Below are positions 11,641 through 26,300 of a DNA stretch of 64,000 nucleotides, piece after piece (position 1 is the first letter of the stretch; every line of letters begins with the position of its first letter). A program made the position numbers and the translations under genes. The stretch is from Ligula intestinalis (lineage: Eukaryota > Platyhelminthes > Cestoda > Diphyllobothriidea > Diphyllobothriidae). The notes beneath the pieces were generated by a model. The model had not been told where the DNA came from. It did not search any database and was given only the letters and a program-made list of their open reading frames with translations. The stretch is from the NCBI GenBank assembly GCA_036362985.1, contig JAYGXS010000001.1:72123467-72187466 (forward strand), read 5' to 3'.

Positions 11641-14156
11641 CTTAGAATTGTCTGAATTCTTTGCAGGTGAGTATAGTTTCCCTGGTTTACGTTTGCTCTT
11701 TTTGTTGAAAGGAGCATACATAACCCCTATGGGTACGGAGCTCTGAGTGCTATAAATAAACTAACCCCAGGAAGTAAATTTGGTGAACGTTAACAGTGCA
11801 GTCATTAGACTTTTCGCATACTCACTGGAGGCCACTGCAAAGTAGGTAATATGTCGATCTAATTATATATAGTATTTTCAATAATCGTAGATTATGAGTG
11901 CTTTGAACGTTTTGGGAAGCTCGACGTCTTAGGGCACAATTGTATAGCTTAATAAACCAATATCTTAACTGGGGCATGGAAGCAGACAACGCTGGCCCTC
12001 GGTCGCAATGAGTTTTATAGCAACAGCATGCAAAAAGGTAGATAAGTAAAAACGGTGTGCAGTGGGACAACGGAAACCATCCGGAAATCAAAATCCCTTA
12101 AAGTCACTCGACGGGAACCAGTTTAAAGGATATTACGACAGAGTACTTAGTGCTTAAGGGGAATATAGGAAATGCTCCTTTTAGTTGTACAAGGGAAAAA
12201 TACCTGAGCTTCCAATGTACGCCTGTAACGAAGTTCGTAAGGGCAGCTGCTGACTGGAATTTGACAGAACATGGATGTTGGACTCAGTTTCCCGAACGAC
12301 AAGGGCGTTTTTTGAGACAGAAAATGCATGCCCTTGAGCAACTCGGTACTCGTAGAATACTGTGCTTAGTGCAAGTAATCATATCCATGACGGAATACCT
12401 TACTTAACGGGGGTAGTTTGTCATTACATTACTCAGTCCTTTCACGGACTGAGCCTGCAATTTCACACAGTAGACAGGTGAACGCCGGAATCTTGGCTCC
12501 AGTGAACATAGAGTGAACGTTAGATTCAAACAGCTGTTGTTGTTGTCGTCCCCCTCGGTCCCCCATAACCCGTCCCAGTAGTGTTTTCGCCCTTGTTTTC
12601 ATTCCAGTTTTTGGAGAAAACGGAAGCAAAGAGCGAAGAGTAGGGAGATTTATCTCATTTAAGGCGCTGATCTACTTCCATCCAACAAGATTGTATCCGC
12701 TGGGCACATTAATCAGCGGTTGCCTACAAAATCAACAAGTTCACATGATTAGTCAGGGTCAACATCTGTTTTTATTTTCGTCCTATTTTTATGAACCTAT
12801 CGCTGCAGTTAAACCTTGTTTGAAACACAGTGCATTGATCGGTTCCACCCATATTAAGCAGGCATATGGTCTCAACCACAACATCCTCTCATATATGTTT
12901 CATCACACAATCCTAGGCACTTATGCAGAGCGAAATGATCACATTCAAGTACACGACAGTTAAGTTTTTACGTTTATTTTGATACCGCCACTTGCTACAA
13001 ATTAGCTCCGTTTTTCTAGAAACGATTGGGCTGCTTTTCCAGAAGCTATGAATTGCGTGATATTAAAGCCTATAGTTACCGTTTTTAGTTTGGTTGCATT
13101 ACTGGTAACCGCAGCATTCACCTTAATTTAGAATAAGCTCACTTTGTGCTTATAGTATTTTCACCGTTAGTTTTAAATTTTTCAGAAATCTGATAGTTGG
13201 TAAAGCCTCTGCAAGCAGTTTGTCAGCCAAATAGTTCGATAATTAATTTTGCAAGATGACTATAGGAACGTGGATATTCAAACACAAGTTCTCACTACAC
13301 GGTGGATTATTGAATATCTGAAGCAAATGGCGTCAAAGTACTGCTAGTGCTGTTGCCTATTTCTGTCTGTAATATTGATCCAACAGTTGCAGTTCGTCCC
13401 ACTCTACCTACATTAACGAATCCAATTAAACGTATGCGTGCCTCCCACGACGTTTGCATGCAGTTGCCTATGCTATTATTTCTTGAAGAAAATCATTTAA
13501 GGCTGCAAAAGCACAGTGAAGGCTACTGAAGCACCCGATTTGACAAATACCCATTGGTTGAAATATTTCATAATTAAATCAGAAAAAAACGGTCTGCGAC
13601 AATGTTCCCAAACTCACATGCTCCGGCAATGCTGGAACTTTTGGACATCACACTTACATTTACTTCCACAACCTAGTGGAAAACTTTTTTAGAATGGAAG
13701 GCAATATTTGTCAGGTTGTGGCCCATGGGTAGCTTTTTGCTAGTGGCAATTACTTCGCGCGGAAAGTTCGTTTTGGTTTTTATGCAAAATTAAAGTCTTA
13801 GCATGCCACATGGTTTCCCGGAGGCCTTTTATCAGCAAAGTTCTTGTATTGCCTATTAGTTCTCCAAATGGACAAGATGGTGTCCCGACGAAAAATCAAT
13901 TAAGTAAATTAAGCATGATGTCCACTAGACGTAAAGGACAGCTAGGCGTATAATGTAAGACCCCGAAACGATAGCAAAGATATAGATGAGAACAATAGAA
14001 AAGCAGCTTCATTTCAAAAATTATATCAGATTTACAAAATGGCCTTTTCCAAAATATGTCAGATAAATAAAAAGTTTCTCATTAAAATTGATATGATACC
14101 GGAATGGATTTGCCGTTGCCGTAGACCTTGCGGTTTTCTGGAGGTAGAGAGATATT
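11641..14156. other. no recognisable gene; ENTPD 3' flank
   Basis: Small frames at 12150-12407 (plus) and 12429-12629 (minus; contains a GTT/CAA triplet run) have no family match. 13.5-14.15 kb is the expected 3' UTR region of the minus-strand ENTPD gene. I saw no canonical AATAAA on that strand here. Confidence 0.4.
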
Positions 14157-14384
14157 TTAAATTGTTTGATCGTTTTTAGGCCCCTGTCGTCCAAAGTGTT
14201 TGCATCCTTTGCCGCTGACGATAAGACAAATGGACAGTATCGTCACTATCACAGCAATTGTCATTAAAGATACGCCGGCTATGAACCCGGGTTGTGGGAG
14301 ATTGATTTTTGGCTCAGTACTCGGGATATGTCCCGTTGCATCAAGAACATAGCCAAAAGCCCAGCTTGCTGATGCTCCTGCAAT
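14157..14384 (-). CDS. ENTPD exon 11 (ACR5, second membrane span, stop)
   Basis: The acceptor is AAAATTTAG; 75 codons and a TAA stop. It encodes GASASWAFGYVLD (ACR5, W-x-x-G), a Pro-rich linker, a hydrophobic span FIAGVSLMTIAVIVTILSIC and a short basic tail. Numbered 11 to allow for the possible upstream UTR exon; it is the tenth coding exon. Confidence 0.94.
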   Translation of the reverse strand: MAGASASWAFGYVLDATGHIPSTEPKINLPQPGFIAGVSLMTIAVIVTILSICLIVSGKGCKHFGRQGPKNDQTI

Positions 14385-17300
14385 CTAAATTTTAGAAGAG
14401 TATAAGAAGTACCTTTTTAAGACTATTCATTTTAAGTTATTATTCATTCGGTGACGAACTAGTTTTGTGAACATGTCGTAATTTCTTTAAACCAGCATTT
14501 TGCTTATTATTCAGTCCTTCTTTGAAAACTACTAAAGCCTTTAAATGAGTTGATTACCTTTTTTGCAAATTTGATATTTCGCCAACTGTCGTCCTCTTTG
14601 AAGCCATAGCCATCCAAAAGGTTTTCAATATAATGTCCATCAAAGCAGTAACTGGCAGCATACTTTAGTGCGCTTTGCTTAGTTGTCGCATTCACCTAAA
14701 TAACGAAATAAATGACACACAAATACAGGTTAAAAATATTCTGAGCAAATTTTTTTTTTTTGAGAGACAAATGGTATATGGCGAGCAGGTTGCCCTTTAT
14801 TTGGTCACATTCGAAAAATATGTGAAACAGTAGAATGTCGTTTATTGGCTTCTGGGAAAGTGCCATGGAACAATGCCGGCAATTTTTGAGTAGTCAGACT
14901 ATACCGGACAGATTAAAAAGCCCCACTGGTACAACATCACAGAATATGACAAAAATAGAATACTTATATATACTGTATATCCCCGATCTAATTCTGTCAA
15001 GACAACGAGCTCGTAGCTCACTGGTTAGGACGTTTGCCTCTAACGGAAGAGACGCGAGTTTGCAACTCAAGCGTGGCAGCAATAATAGCGGCAACACTCG
15101 AGTTGGGTATTGCTAGCAGACGACGGCTAGTGAGTCAGAAATTACCGTTCTAGTGTCCAGCCTCTTTCTCGGTAATGTCCTTCAGCCTATGTATACATAA
15201 CTATATCGCAGGGAATATGCCACAAGAGTAAACCGATATTTCTAAACTCGCGTCCGAAAACGAATGCTTCAAGTTGTGTACGACGAACGGGCATGACGCA
15301 GCAAATAGCACTCGAGTGCGTGAAAAGTTATACTTTGTCAAAATATAAAGAATTAAAAGTTTGAAAGATAAACGAACAATCATTGCCATTAAGTGGGACA
15401 ATTTGACAGATGTCGAATATATGTTAATTTGCCATAATAAGCTTTGATATTTTTTTGGTCAGGCATAAATTACAGCGTTCATTGTATTAAAGGCGAGGGG
15501 TTAACACACTGTGGTTTTGCATATATATGGTCACTGAGTGATCACATTTTTATCGACATAGCCAAGAATTAGAAAACCTCTTCTTTGAAACATATTAAGT
15601 CAAACGTATCTGTTATAGGTAACCAACGTCGACGTGTATTGTATTTTGGGGCAATCTGGGTGAAAAAGGTATTCAGAAAACATTATGCTATCCAAGCACG
15701 TTACAACCAGGGAAATGTTTTTGACGGAAATAAATAGATGCATCATACCTACGGTTCATTCAGAAGGCAACCTGCGCATATGCCACCATCAATAATGTTT
15801 CTATTCCGAAAAGTATGCATACTAAAAACTTGAGCAATTTCATTACGAGAATTCCATTCTACGAGGTTTATTTAGGCAAGTAATTATTCATTAGCAGGTG
15901 TTTGGCAGCTTTAAATAAGCTAATTGACCCATTTTTGAAAACTTCGTGACCGTGAATGCAGTAATATTTGGGTCTATTTACCCGCCCAGCCTACTGCATA
16001 TATGGAATCCACCAATAGGCATAAAGTAAGCAAAATGCAATAGAATAACTACCGAGCACACCTAATTATTAGATGATTGCCTAGGAAATCCTGCCTGGAC
16101 AGTCAGTTAACTGTATCCATATTGGTGGATTCCATACTTCCAGTGTAGCTGGGCAGGCAAATTGATCCAAAGTTCAGTGTGCCACTGTAGTTCAGTTGGT
16201 AGAGCTTTAGCTGTAATATAGCCTTCCCTACTGATATGGGCTAATATACCGCGAAGGACACGAATTTTTCAAAATTTAGCTAACTGAATAAATTAATTTT
16301 CAGATCAGTGTAAACCATGCCAACGTCTTTAAGTGGTTTTACACGATGGAAGCGTAAGATATGACACCGAGTGTAAATAATACCCTGAGTCCTTTAAAGA
16401 TCGACAAAGAGTTTTTAATGGTAATAATTAAATTCCACGATATTGTCATCCATACGACTAACATAAAATCTCCGAAAATAAATTCCTTCAAATGGCGTTG
16501 TCTGGACCAGTAAAAACATGCTAGGATATTTTCGATTCACCTTTTCCTAATTGCGAAATTTTCATTTGCTTAGGTAATGCAAATAGAGGTGTTTAAATTT
16601 ATAACGGTGTTGTTTCAGGACTAACCTCACTCCAGTTCTTGCGACAGAATTTATCCACAGCAGCTCTTACTTGTGACCTGGTAAGATTCTTCCCGCCATT
16701 TGGGAACTTCAGAAAGTCAATTACAAAAGCGAAGCCTGAAAAGGCCTTGTAAAAAGGAGACAGCAGTAATGGTAAATAAGGTGGCAATCGAGATTCAGGA
16801 AAATAATTTACTGATAAACGTAGTCCAGCGTGACAAAACGAAACATTTGTATCTTTAATTTTGGGGTGAATAGTACTCTGATGCTTTCGTAAGCAGGCAT
16901 ATGTGTCCTTGTCCATGAAGACTGCCGTAGCCACTCTCACGTATGGTGTCTTACATTAATAAATTTCTCAAGGCAACGGATCTTTCTCTTCCCCAGTTAA
17001 CTTTCGGTTTGTTTCGTCGGATCAGATGAACTGTACTCACTTATATAATTGATTCCAAAGGCTAAATTATAATACAATTAAAAACTCTGGTTTCATCCAT
17101 TATCCTTAATGTCGAAACTCTCTTAGTTATCATAAGAGTCAACATAATATAAAGCGGAAACTTTACTGCATGAAAATAAGAGGGTTGTTTGAAAATTATA
17201 TTTTGCATAAAGCAGCTAACAACAGCAAACATTTAATTTTTCATCTCTACCTGCTATTTGCGATATTCGTTTTTCATACTTACACCAAGAAACTTTGATA

Positions 17301-20300
17301 GCCACTAGATTCCAAAATTTCTAACAGGCACTTCATAATAAGCCATAGCGCTCTTCATGCCACATGTACAGCACTATGGATCAATTTGGAAACCCTTTGC
17401 CCCTAACTGATTGGCTGAAATATACCTTAACTACTGCTTTTTACTGATTAATATTTGTCATGGAAGGTGTTATGTCATCAACTCACATTACAGCATGTAA
17501 ATTTTCTTGTGCACATTTCAAGATTCTCTAGAAATTGAGCTAAAATGGCCACGTCGAGTGAGACTTTTCATTTTAATAAATATTACTCTGCTAACGACGC
17601 TTAACAGACATAGTTTTGTCGAACGTGCATTCTGACATTTGAGTAATACCGAACCCACAGCTGAGTTAAAAAAACAAGATGATTAACTGTAGGTTTAAGA
17701 AATTGAGCGAAAAAATGATGTGGTAAAGGTCTTCATGCATTATCTTAAATATGACAGGTGTGGCCAAAATTTTCTATATAAAACCGTTCTAACATAATGT
17801 AGCAAAATTGGCTACACAATCATAGCCCATATTTTTCAAGATAAAACCCCATTTGTGCTCGGCATGGAGGCTTTTCACTCGTTTCAACTAGCATTAAAAA
17901 TAACTTACAAAAAATTTGCCACGCACAGCCGGTTGATAGACATTATTGAAGGAACAGGTTCCCTGGGTGCAGGCCTTCGTGGTAAAAAGCTGGCTGACTT
18001 CCGCATTGCATTTAGCTGTATCCCCCTGGCCGACTATTTTTAAATTCTGAGGCATGTTCTGAAATGACATTAAAATTACAACTGTATCCGTCTGTTGGTA
18101 TTTATTGTAAAACTTTTAATTGTTTTAAATAAGACTTTTTGTTTTAGTGTGTTTTGTGAGTCAACTTATTCTAAATTTTATAATCTGCAACTCCGTCAAA
18201 ACATCCGTTTTATTTTAAGCATGTCATGGCCTTACCCGAATTCCTCTTTATATTTTACACGGAGTGTTAATTTAAAAGAAGAAAACAATTTGATCACTGT
18301 CTTCTCAATTACTTCCTGGACTCGCATGTCCACTTGTATTGGCAGTGTTAATTTATATAAACGTTCAAAGCAAAAAATGTTGAGTTGGTTTGAATGTTTG
18401 TTGTAAACTGTTAGGCAATTTCATAGGTTTTTCTGGTTTTCAATTGTGTGGAAAGTATCAGCTTTGACTTTTAATGGCAAACAAATCATTATTTGTTGTC
18501 ATGATTTCTTCTAAAGGACTATTTCAAAGGGTCGGGGCAGAACATTTTTATGTTTGCGAGGCATTGCGAAAATTTAACTTTTTATCATATTTAGGACTAT
18601 TTGTGCACTAAAAAATAAATAAAACAATATAAACTGATGAAAAAAGGTTCAAACGCTTTTCATTTTCTCATTATTTAAAACCTTTTAGTGCATATTGCAT
18701 TCTGTTTAAATTATCGCCATTCAAAAACCAAACACTCTTGGGTTTATAAAATCTGTAACTATTTCAACTGTATCTTAATGTAACTTTGTATTTAATATGC
18801 ATTATGGATAGACGGCAGCGTCCTTCAACGATAAATTTTGTTTAAAACAATTGAACTTCATTTAAAATTTATGAGTCACACACGGAAAATAAGAAGTCAT
18901 TACAAATAATACGAAAAAAGTTACTTGAGAAACGCGTAAGCAATATTGACTTGGTCATATTTTTAACCTTATAATCTGCTTACCGGTGGTGGGTGAATTT
19001 GTGAGCCAAGCAGTTGATCTGCGAACTTTGAAGTTACACAGGGTGCCGTAAATAAGTCCGCCGTGTCAATTGTTTCCTCATACCCTCGTAGATGGCAAGG
19101 GCTTTTTAGAGTATTCTAATTTAAAAATAATGAGAACATATTAAAATGTGTTCGAATATATCCCGAAACTCACAGTAAAATGGAATGGTCTTCTACTTTA
19201 GCGAAATAGCATGAATCGAAGCAAAATTCAAACAAGTTTCAAGTTTCGTTTGCTGGATAATTTGCACGCACGTCGTGTGTGGTCCGCTAACGACAGAAAC
19301 GTTATGATACCAGATCCATCTCAAGCCTTTCATTTTAACTTGTTCGTTTTTCATTTTCTTCAGAAAGACGTAATGGCGTGATCCTACAGATAATTCATTC
19401 AAATTAGGACCCGGTTAAGTGCTTTTAGTGTGTAATAATTTGAAAAATTTACCTCGTCCACTTAAAGTCCAATGTAATCGAACAAATAAATTAAAAGAGC
19501 ACAATAAAATAATATTTCAACAATAAATGAAGATATGAGATGTATATTACCTATGCAATATTAAATTTCCAATAAGTGTTAACGCCGATGCTGTCTAGGT
19601 AATTTAATTGGCCCGATAATGAAGTACTGAAAAGGTATGTTTGTTGAATGTTTAAATTGCAGACGTTTAGCCCGTATAACGTCACGATCGCAGCCAAAGA
19701 TTCTGTTGTTTATGGTTCTCAATCAGTTAGTGGAAGAAGCATTATGGGGCAATACATTGGAGAATACATTTGCTTTGCCCTCAGCAGTCCAAAATTTCCG
19801 AAACCCACTTTTTTGAACAGTCGTCAACATAGGTCTGTAAAAGCTCTCGATGCGAAAAGAACTGATACTCCCGGCGAATCTGGTCTTCTCAAACATACAC
19901 TGCCCTATATCATACAGTATGTAATCATAGATGAAAGTTCGACCATCGCGAAGGTCACATCTATTGTGTTGCCCGCGACATGATTAGCCCAGGGACAGTC
20001 ACTTGCGTAACACTTGTGGCCGTGACTTCTCCCTAATTTACCGGGCCTTGTGCCACGGGCAGAATCGGAGTCATTGGCAGCCACAACCAAACATTCCGTC
20101 TATGCCTGTTATACGGGTCTGTTCCACGCCCGTTTTCCTAGACACTGGAATTGGTTGACTGGGTCATCAGCCATGTGGGGTGTAATTACTGCTATATTAT
20201 GAAGGGGTTAAAATGGCTTGAGCGTCTGTCGGGTGGTAATTGATTTAACCTTAGCTAGCCTAAGACAGTCTTCTGGGCTACAACCTTCAGCTTACCGTCG

Positions 20301-23300
20301 TAGCTTACAAACGCGTCGGATTGTTTAGATTTAGGGAATACGCTAAAGTGACCTGGAGACAAAGTCCCCAGAATTGACTGCATCCCCCTTTCCATTTCTA
20401 CTGTTGGGGCTGGGCTCATGTGGCTTGCGTTGTGTGAGCCTGTTCCCAGGCGTGTAACCACACTTTGCATGTGGAGCATTTGTTATGGGTGTGTGGCGGT
20501 ACTGAGATCAGCTTTGCGCTGCCACCCGCCCCCCGGCCAACTAGCTGCAGGCTGCACATGACTCACTCCACGCAGCCAAGCATGTAACAAGTCTCACCGC
20601 CGCCGATGAGTGCACATGCACCGGTTGCTTACACCCATTTCAAGATCAAACTACTACCACGAGTCCCCGTGAGAACTCGAGCCAACCAAGGAGCATCATT
20701 TTCTGATAGGCTGGGGAACGTCCCCAGCCTGCTCAGCATGCCTGCGCAGGGGCACACACACAGCAACTAGCTTGTTTACCGTGAGCAGGTTGCTTCTGCA
20801 GAGCCTTTTGTCAGCTCCTTTCCAACCGTACACTGTGCAACCTACTTGGTCTTTCTGATAACTCACTTGGAGGAACCTTCTGCAGTCGATTATCGCTTCT
20901 TTAGACAGGCTTTCCAACCAGCGAAGGTTCCCTTATGCTATTATCTGATCAGAATTTTTATTTAGAGCGACATTCGGGCGACCGATTGTAGAGGCAAATT
21001 ATACGATATACTGATTCGCACATACACAGATTTATGTAAGAAGGATTTTAAGGCCACAACGCAAGCCTCTGCGACTAAATGCTTCGCCATGATGTTTGGC
21101 CATCTAAGCTCCCCTGACCATTTTAGGCTAGCTTTCACATCTGATCAGCAAGATGCCATAACAACAAGACTGGTGGAACGAGTTTTAAAAAAACAGCAAC
21201 TTAGGCTATTTGCAATCAAAAGAGCATTTTCGTAGGGAATATTCACTGGCTGTTTTAACTTAGATGATGTCGTAATGTCAATAATCGGATTTTCCATGAA
21301 AAAAATGTTTCGAGATACTTGAGACCTGGATTCAGACCGGAAATAATTCAGGAAATACAGTAAAAAGCTTCTTGTGGACGCCATCTTCCATCTTTGCCAG
21401 ATGGTCTTTCGATAGGAAGATTAGCAGAAAATGTTTGTGATCATGAGTGGTGTGGATGAGAGGATAATGGATCGCGATTAGTTCAACAACGTAACGCGAA
21501 TCCTTCCTCTGTTCTAAGAGCCAATGTGAATTGACAGGTGGTGGAATTTTAATGGCCTTTTTGAGTAAAAAATACTTTCTATAGATGGAAAGAGTTTAAA
21601 AGAGCGTCCAGTGGACTAGGCGGGTTAGCACAATAGTTTAAGTAATGATTGGAAGCGATCTGTCGACCAATGCATCATCATTGTTTCAAAAAACACCCAA
21701 GCTACTGGGTCTCACGTTGTAAAATGGACCTCGCAAGTCTAGGCAAGCCAATGTGGTTTATTTGATATCGAATCGAACTCAGCAAGTGGAGAAACTGCAG
21801 CTTTTAAGGACTAGGTTTTGATAGAAGAGCGCGAACATTCCCACCAGACGGTGTTGGCTTACGGATGACCTAATTGACTTTGGAGACATGGATAAGGGCA
21901 ATTAAAAAATATTTTCCCCGATACAGACTTTAAGCAAGTAACTAATGGAGCATTTATTGGCCTCATGAAATTGCCCAACTGCTTATTAGCCTCAACATGC
22001 CACTGCCTAACACCAATAACGAATGAGGAATACACCAAGTTAAAATATTACAGATATAACCATTCTAAGACAATGAGGTCATGGTAAATTTCCCGGTAGG
22101 CTAATCAAGAGAATTCGCAAAGTAAATTATCCTATGAAACAACTGATGAACAATTTCGCAATGTTTGGATCCAATAAATTCTGTATTAAGACATTTTTAT
22201 CAATTTTATGGACTTTACGAGTCCTCCTTTTTATAAGAGAATTTTATTCCACAGATTTAAAATACAGAGGATTTGAATGTTTTCATTATGCTTGTTATAT
22301 CCCAGGGTCTAATCAGATTCATGCCATTTTATAGCTTATGCCTTCTTTAGGTCATTCAATCAAATGGGCACATCGCCCGTAGCCATTGATCTTTGGAGTA
22401 TATTACGGAGATTCAATCTTATTTAAAATTTTACGTTGTGTCTTCAGCTAAGAGGTTCGTTTAGGTGTGCTCAGATCGGTAGGTCTCCAGCAATGGTAAT
22501 GGGAATACTCTCGCGTTAGTTATGAATTTTTTGGTTTCCGCCTTGCTGATAGCTGTGCATGATAATAGTGTTATAATTTCTCTATATTTTTTTCCGCCCT
22601 CAGAGGTTGTGGAAGTGACAGATCAGGTGATTCAAAAGATAGGGGGTCACGTGATGTTTAGACACCTACTGAAAAATTAACCTGAGTTAGCGATTGACTC
22701 TACAGAATGGGTGTTCGAAAGCGGCCAACGATGATTGAAGATCCCAGTGAAATTCTTCACTTCACCTCGACCTGAGTAACATCTGACTGGTTGTGTTTTA
22801 AATCCCAGCCACGCTTTTGCTTCTTCCTTATCCTGTACCGTATTTCTCTAAAGAAGCTACGAAGAAAATGCCATCCTATCCTATCCTTCAGGTGTCTTCT
22901 GGAAAGTTTCTTAATTTCTTGGAATGGAGGCTCTATTCTTATATTTCTTCAAAGAAAATACTTTGGCTTGATCGGTATGTCGTCGGAAGAACGTCCAAGT
23001 GGTGAGTTGGCCCTGTAGTTCCTAAAAATGTGTTAGCATTATGATTTTTGCAGACTTTAAATGCATTCAAGAGTATTTAAATTTATTTTGTTCTGATTCA
23101 TGTGCTTATAGCCAAGTCCAGAAATTGCTCTGTATCTTTAGGACATGCCTCCCTTAGTGTCATCTCAGTGTGCTGGATTCGCTGTTTTGGTGATATTAAC
23201 TGCGGCTCTTGGTATTTCAAATCGTCTTATAAGCAAATCCTTATCAGTAATCATGCCTCTTCGACAAATGCTTAAAAATGACAGTTTTACAAAGCATTCC

Positions 23301-26300
23301 TATTTATTTTCCAAAATTAGAATCAGATGCGGAAAATAAAGGGCACTGTGATTTCAAAATACTAAATTCGTAGTTATGAGAAACTTACTAAGTAGATTGT
23401 TTACAAAGATAAATATTTGGCTGTGATCAAGTTCAGTACAACGTTATATAAACACGCACATTTTGATCACTACTGATGCATTTAATTCAACTGAAAGGTA
23501 AAATATTGCTTACCGAACGAAATGTTTTGGCTTTCGAAATGAGTTGTGCAAGATATCTGCGGTTATTTGCCTCTTTTCCATAGCAGAGGAAGCTGTAGCT
23601 ATATAAATTAAAGCTCCGGCCAAACATGTTGATCGGCATTGTATGTTGTGCTGGACCGGCTTCCGCGGGCACGAAAGCGATTTGAGTGCTGGCACCTCCG
23701 AGATCAAGCATACCAACCATTTCGTTCGCCGGTTTCGGAGGCATACCCTTTGGCTAAAGAGTTTTATTTTGCATAAGGCGCGTATTTAACGTACTTCGCA
23801 TCATCTATTCTGCAATAATTTCAAATTAAGTAATCTCGTTTTGGAAAATATAGTAAAGCCAAATGACAAGACTATTTTTCGGCGGACTGATAGGAAAACA
23901 GCAGTATGTTTGATATCTATAATAAACAAGAAGAATTTTGAGATAATTTGGTTGTGACTTGTACTGTTGCAGCGTTGGAAAGAGGACCAAGTTTTATCAA
24001 AATAGTGCCGAAGGCGCAAGTAAAGTAGCCTTCGACGCAAGGTAAGGCGGGCATTTTTCGTTATTATTTCTAAGAATCTGGCATCACCTTTGGTTGCTTC
24101 CGAAGTTTAAATTGATTAAAGCTCCTTTGTGATATTCGTTAGTTGTTTTCTTTTATTTCAATCATCGAAAAGTTCAGGTGAAAGTTATTCGGTGAAATAT
24201 CAAGCATTAAATTCAATCGTTAATTGGTTTCAAAGCTTTGCTGCCCGTTACAAATAGTTTATACTATACTTCGAATCGCTTACGTCTCCCAATTTCTTAT
24301 CCAGATAGTTTGCAGCGACCCAACCATAACGGCCCTCTGTACTTCCAGTTATTATGCGAATGTCCGAGAAAACATTGTGAACAGTCGCGCCAGCGCTTGG
24401 CAGTTGCTGCCGCAAGTTCTGTAGGATGGCGTCCGATTTCAGAGGCTCATTGATACTTTGGATATATAAAAGAAAATGTCAAGTCTAGCAGTGTTCAGTG
24501 CTACTGGCAATTAAGTAAATATTTCCTAGCCGAATTGTCTGATATATCAAATGAGGAAGTACAGCAAAAAGGCAGATTCATAAATGGTTACGACGCTAAG
24601 TGAGATATATTCTTTTAATTCAGTTCATATTTCATTGAAAAGTAAACATTGCCCTCCAATTATGGTCTATTATTCTGCCCTTACTGGGTTATTTCGAATG
24701 CAATTTTGGAAATAATGGACAGATACCTTTTAGTCAATCGCAATACACTTCTAAATTTAAAATTTTGGCTTCTAGTATATGATCAAAAAACCATATAAGG
24801 AAATATTTTCCGGGCTTTGTTTCATTTTTTACTTAGCTTAATGTTTCTACAAATGCTAAATCGTTGCAATATCACCAAGTTTTGAATTGTCACTATAAAT
24901 TCCCGAGCTTTATTCATAATTGATTCTTTCGTGATACAGTAGATAATATTCGTAAACAGTGCATTTTTATATGAATAAACTCTCATTTAGTTTACTTATT
25001 AAGATTTTTTTGAATATTTGCCTCAAAGAACTTGCCATTAACTCTAAAAAAACATGTTAAAACCCTAAGGCCTAAGCCTCTTCAATGTTTTTGGATGACT
25101 TTGAATAGGTTTCTGTGACTGCGGTTTATAAAAATATATTTATGCAATGAGTTTTGCCAATTCAGACGATCTTACTCTAGTAAACGCATCCCCGCGGTGG
25201 CTGCCAAGTAAAGTGATGTTGATTGGCGTTTCTCTTCAGGAACATTTTCTTGTAACATATTTCTCAAAACAGGAAGCAGTTTTTCGCCTGCCTGTGGCGG
25301 ATTGTCGCCATATGCTGAAATGCCTGGTTCTTCAAAATGATAAAAAATTTGAAGTTTTAGTCACATAATGGTAACATTACACAGAACTTGTCTGTACACA
25401 GTGTTTTCAATCAATCTGACACCTTCTCACGATTGGTGTATATTTCTTTGGAATGAATAATTGCTTCAACTGCACACTGTTTTGCAAATGGTTCCTTAAA
25501 AATTGACAACATGCCTTCAATTGGTTAATTGGAAAAAGGAAGATCAAGCATTTTTTTTCGAAACTAACCAAAAGTCAATGTTAGCAATAGCGATATCTCT
25601 AAACGTAATTTGCTTACCCGAATTTGTCATTTTGGTTTAATATGTGTCAAAGCAAAACTGAATTTATTAATAAATGGTTCATAATTCACACACATCTTTG
25701 TTGTCTAACAGATATGCCTTTTTTCAAACAGAAATCTGTTTACTTACATCACATACAATGTTAGTTTGTTTGCCATTTAATAAGAATGAAAGTTAACCTG
25801 CCTTTAAGAAACCGCGGAAACTATGCTGAACCCGGAGACATAGCAGTGTACAAGTATTTTTTATGTGCAAAAAAATATTCCGTCGTTTGAACTTTATGAC
25901 TAATATTATATTTGGGCCTCAACTCTGTGCGATTCGACCATAAATAAGTTGTTATTTTACGTGGATATCACTCAATTTTTCCTCACACTTTTTAAATGGT
26001 TAACGACCCTGCCTCTTTTTTTGTTACAATTTTGAGACAATATATGTCTTCAAAATATTGGTAAATACAGCCAAAAGTAGTTACGATTCTGAATGTACTT
26101 TTTATTGCACGTATTCTTTTAAGTCCGTTGTTTAATTTTTGAGGAGGTCTTCAAAGGCACTTTGATGTATTTTAAAACAAAACTTATCACTTATTTTTGT
26201 GAAACTCTTAGAAATATTGATGTCAATATATGGTAATATTCGATATAATAAGAAATGGATGTGCAGTTTAAACGCCATAATACTAAGATGACGAGAATAA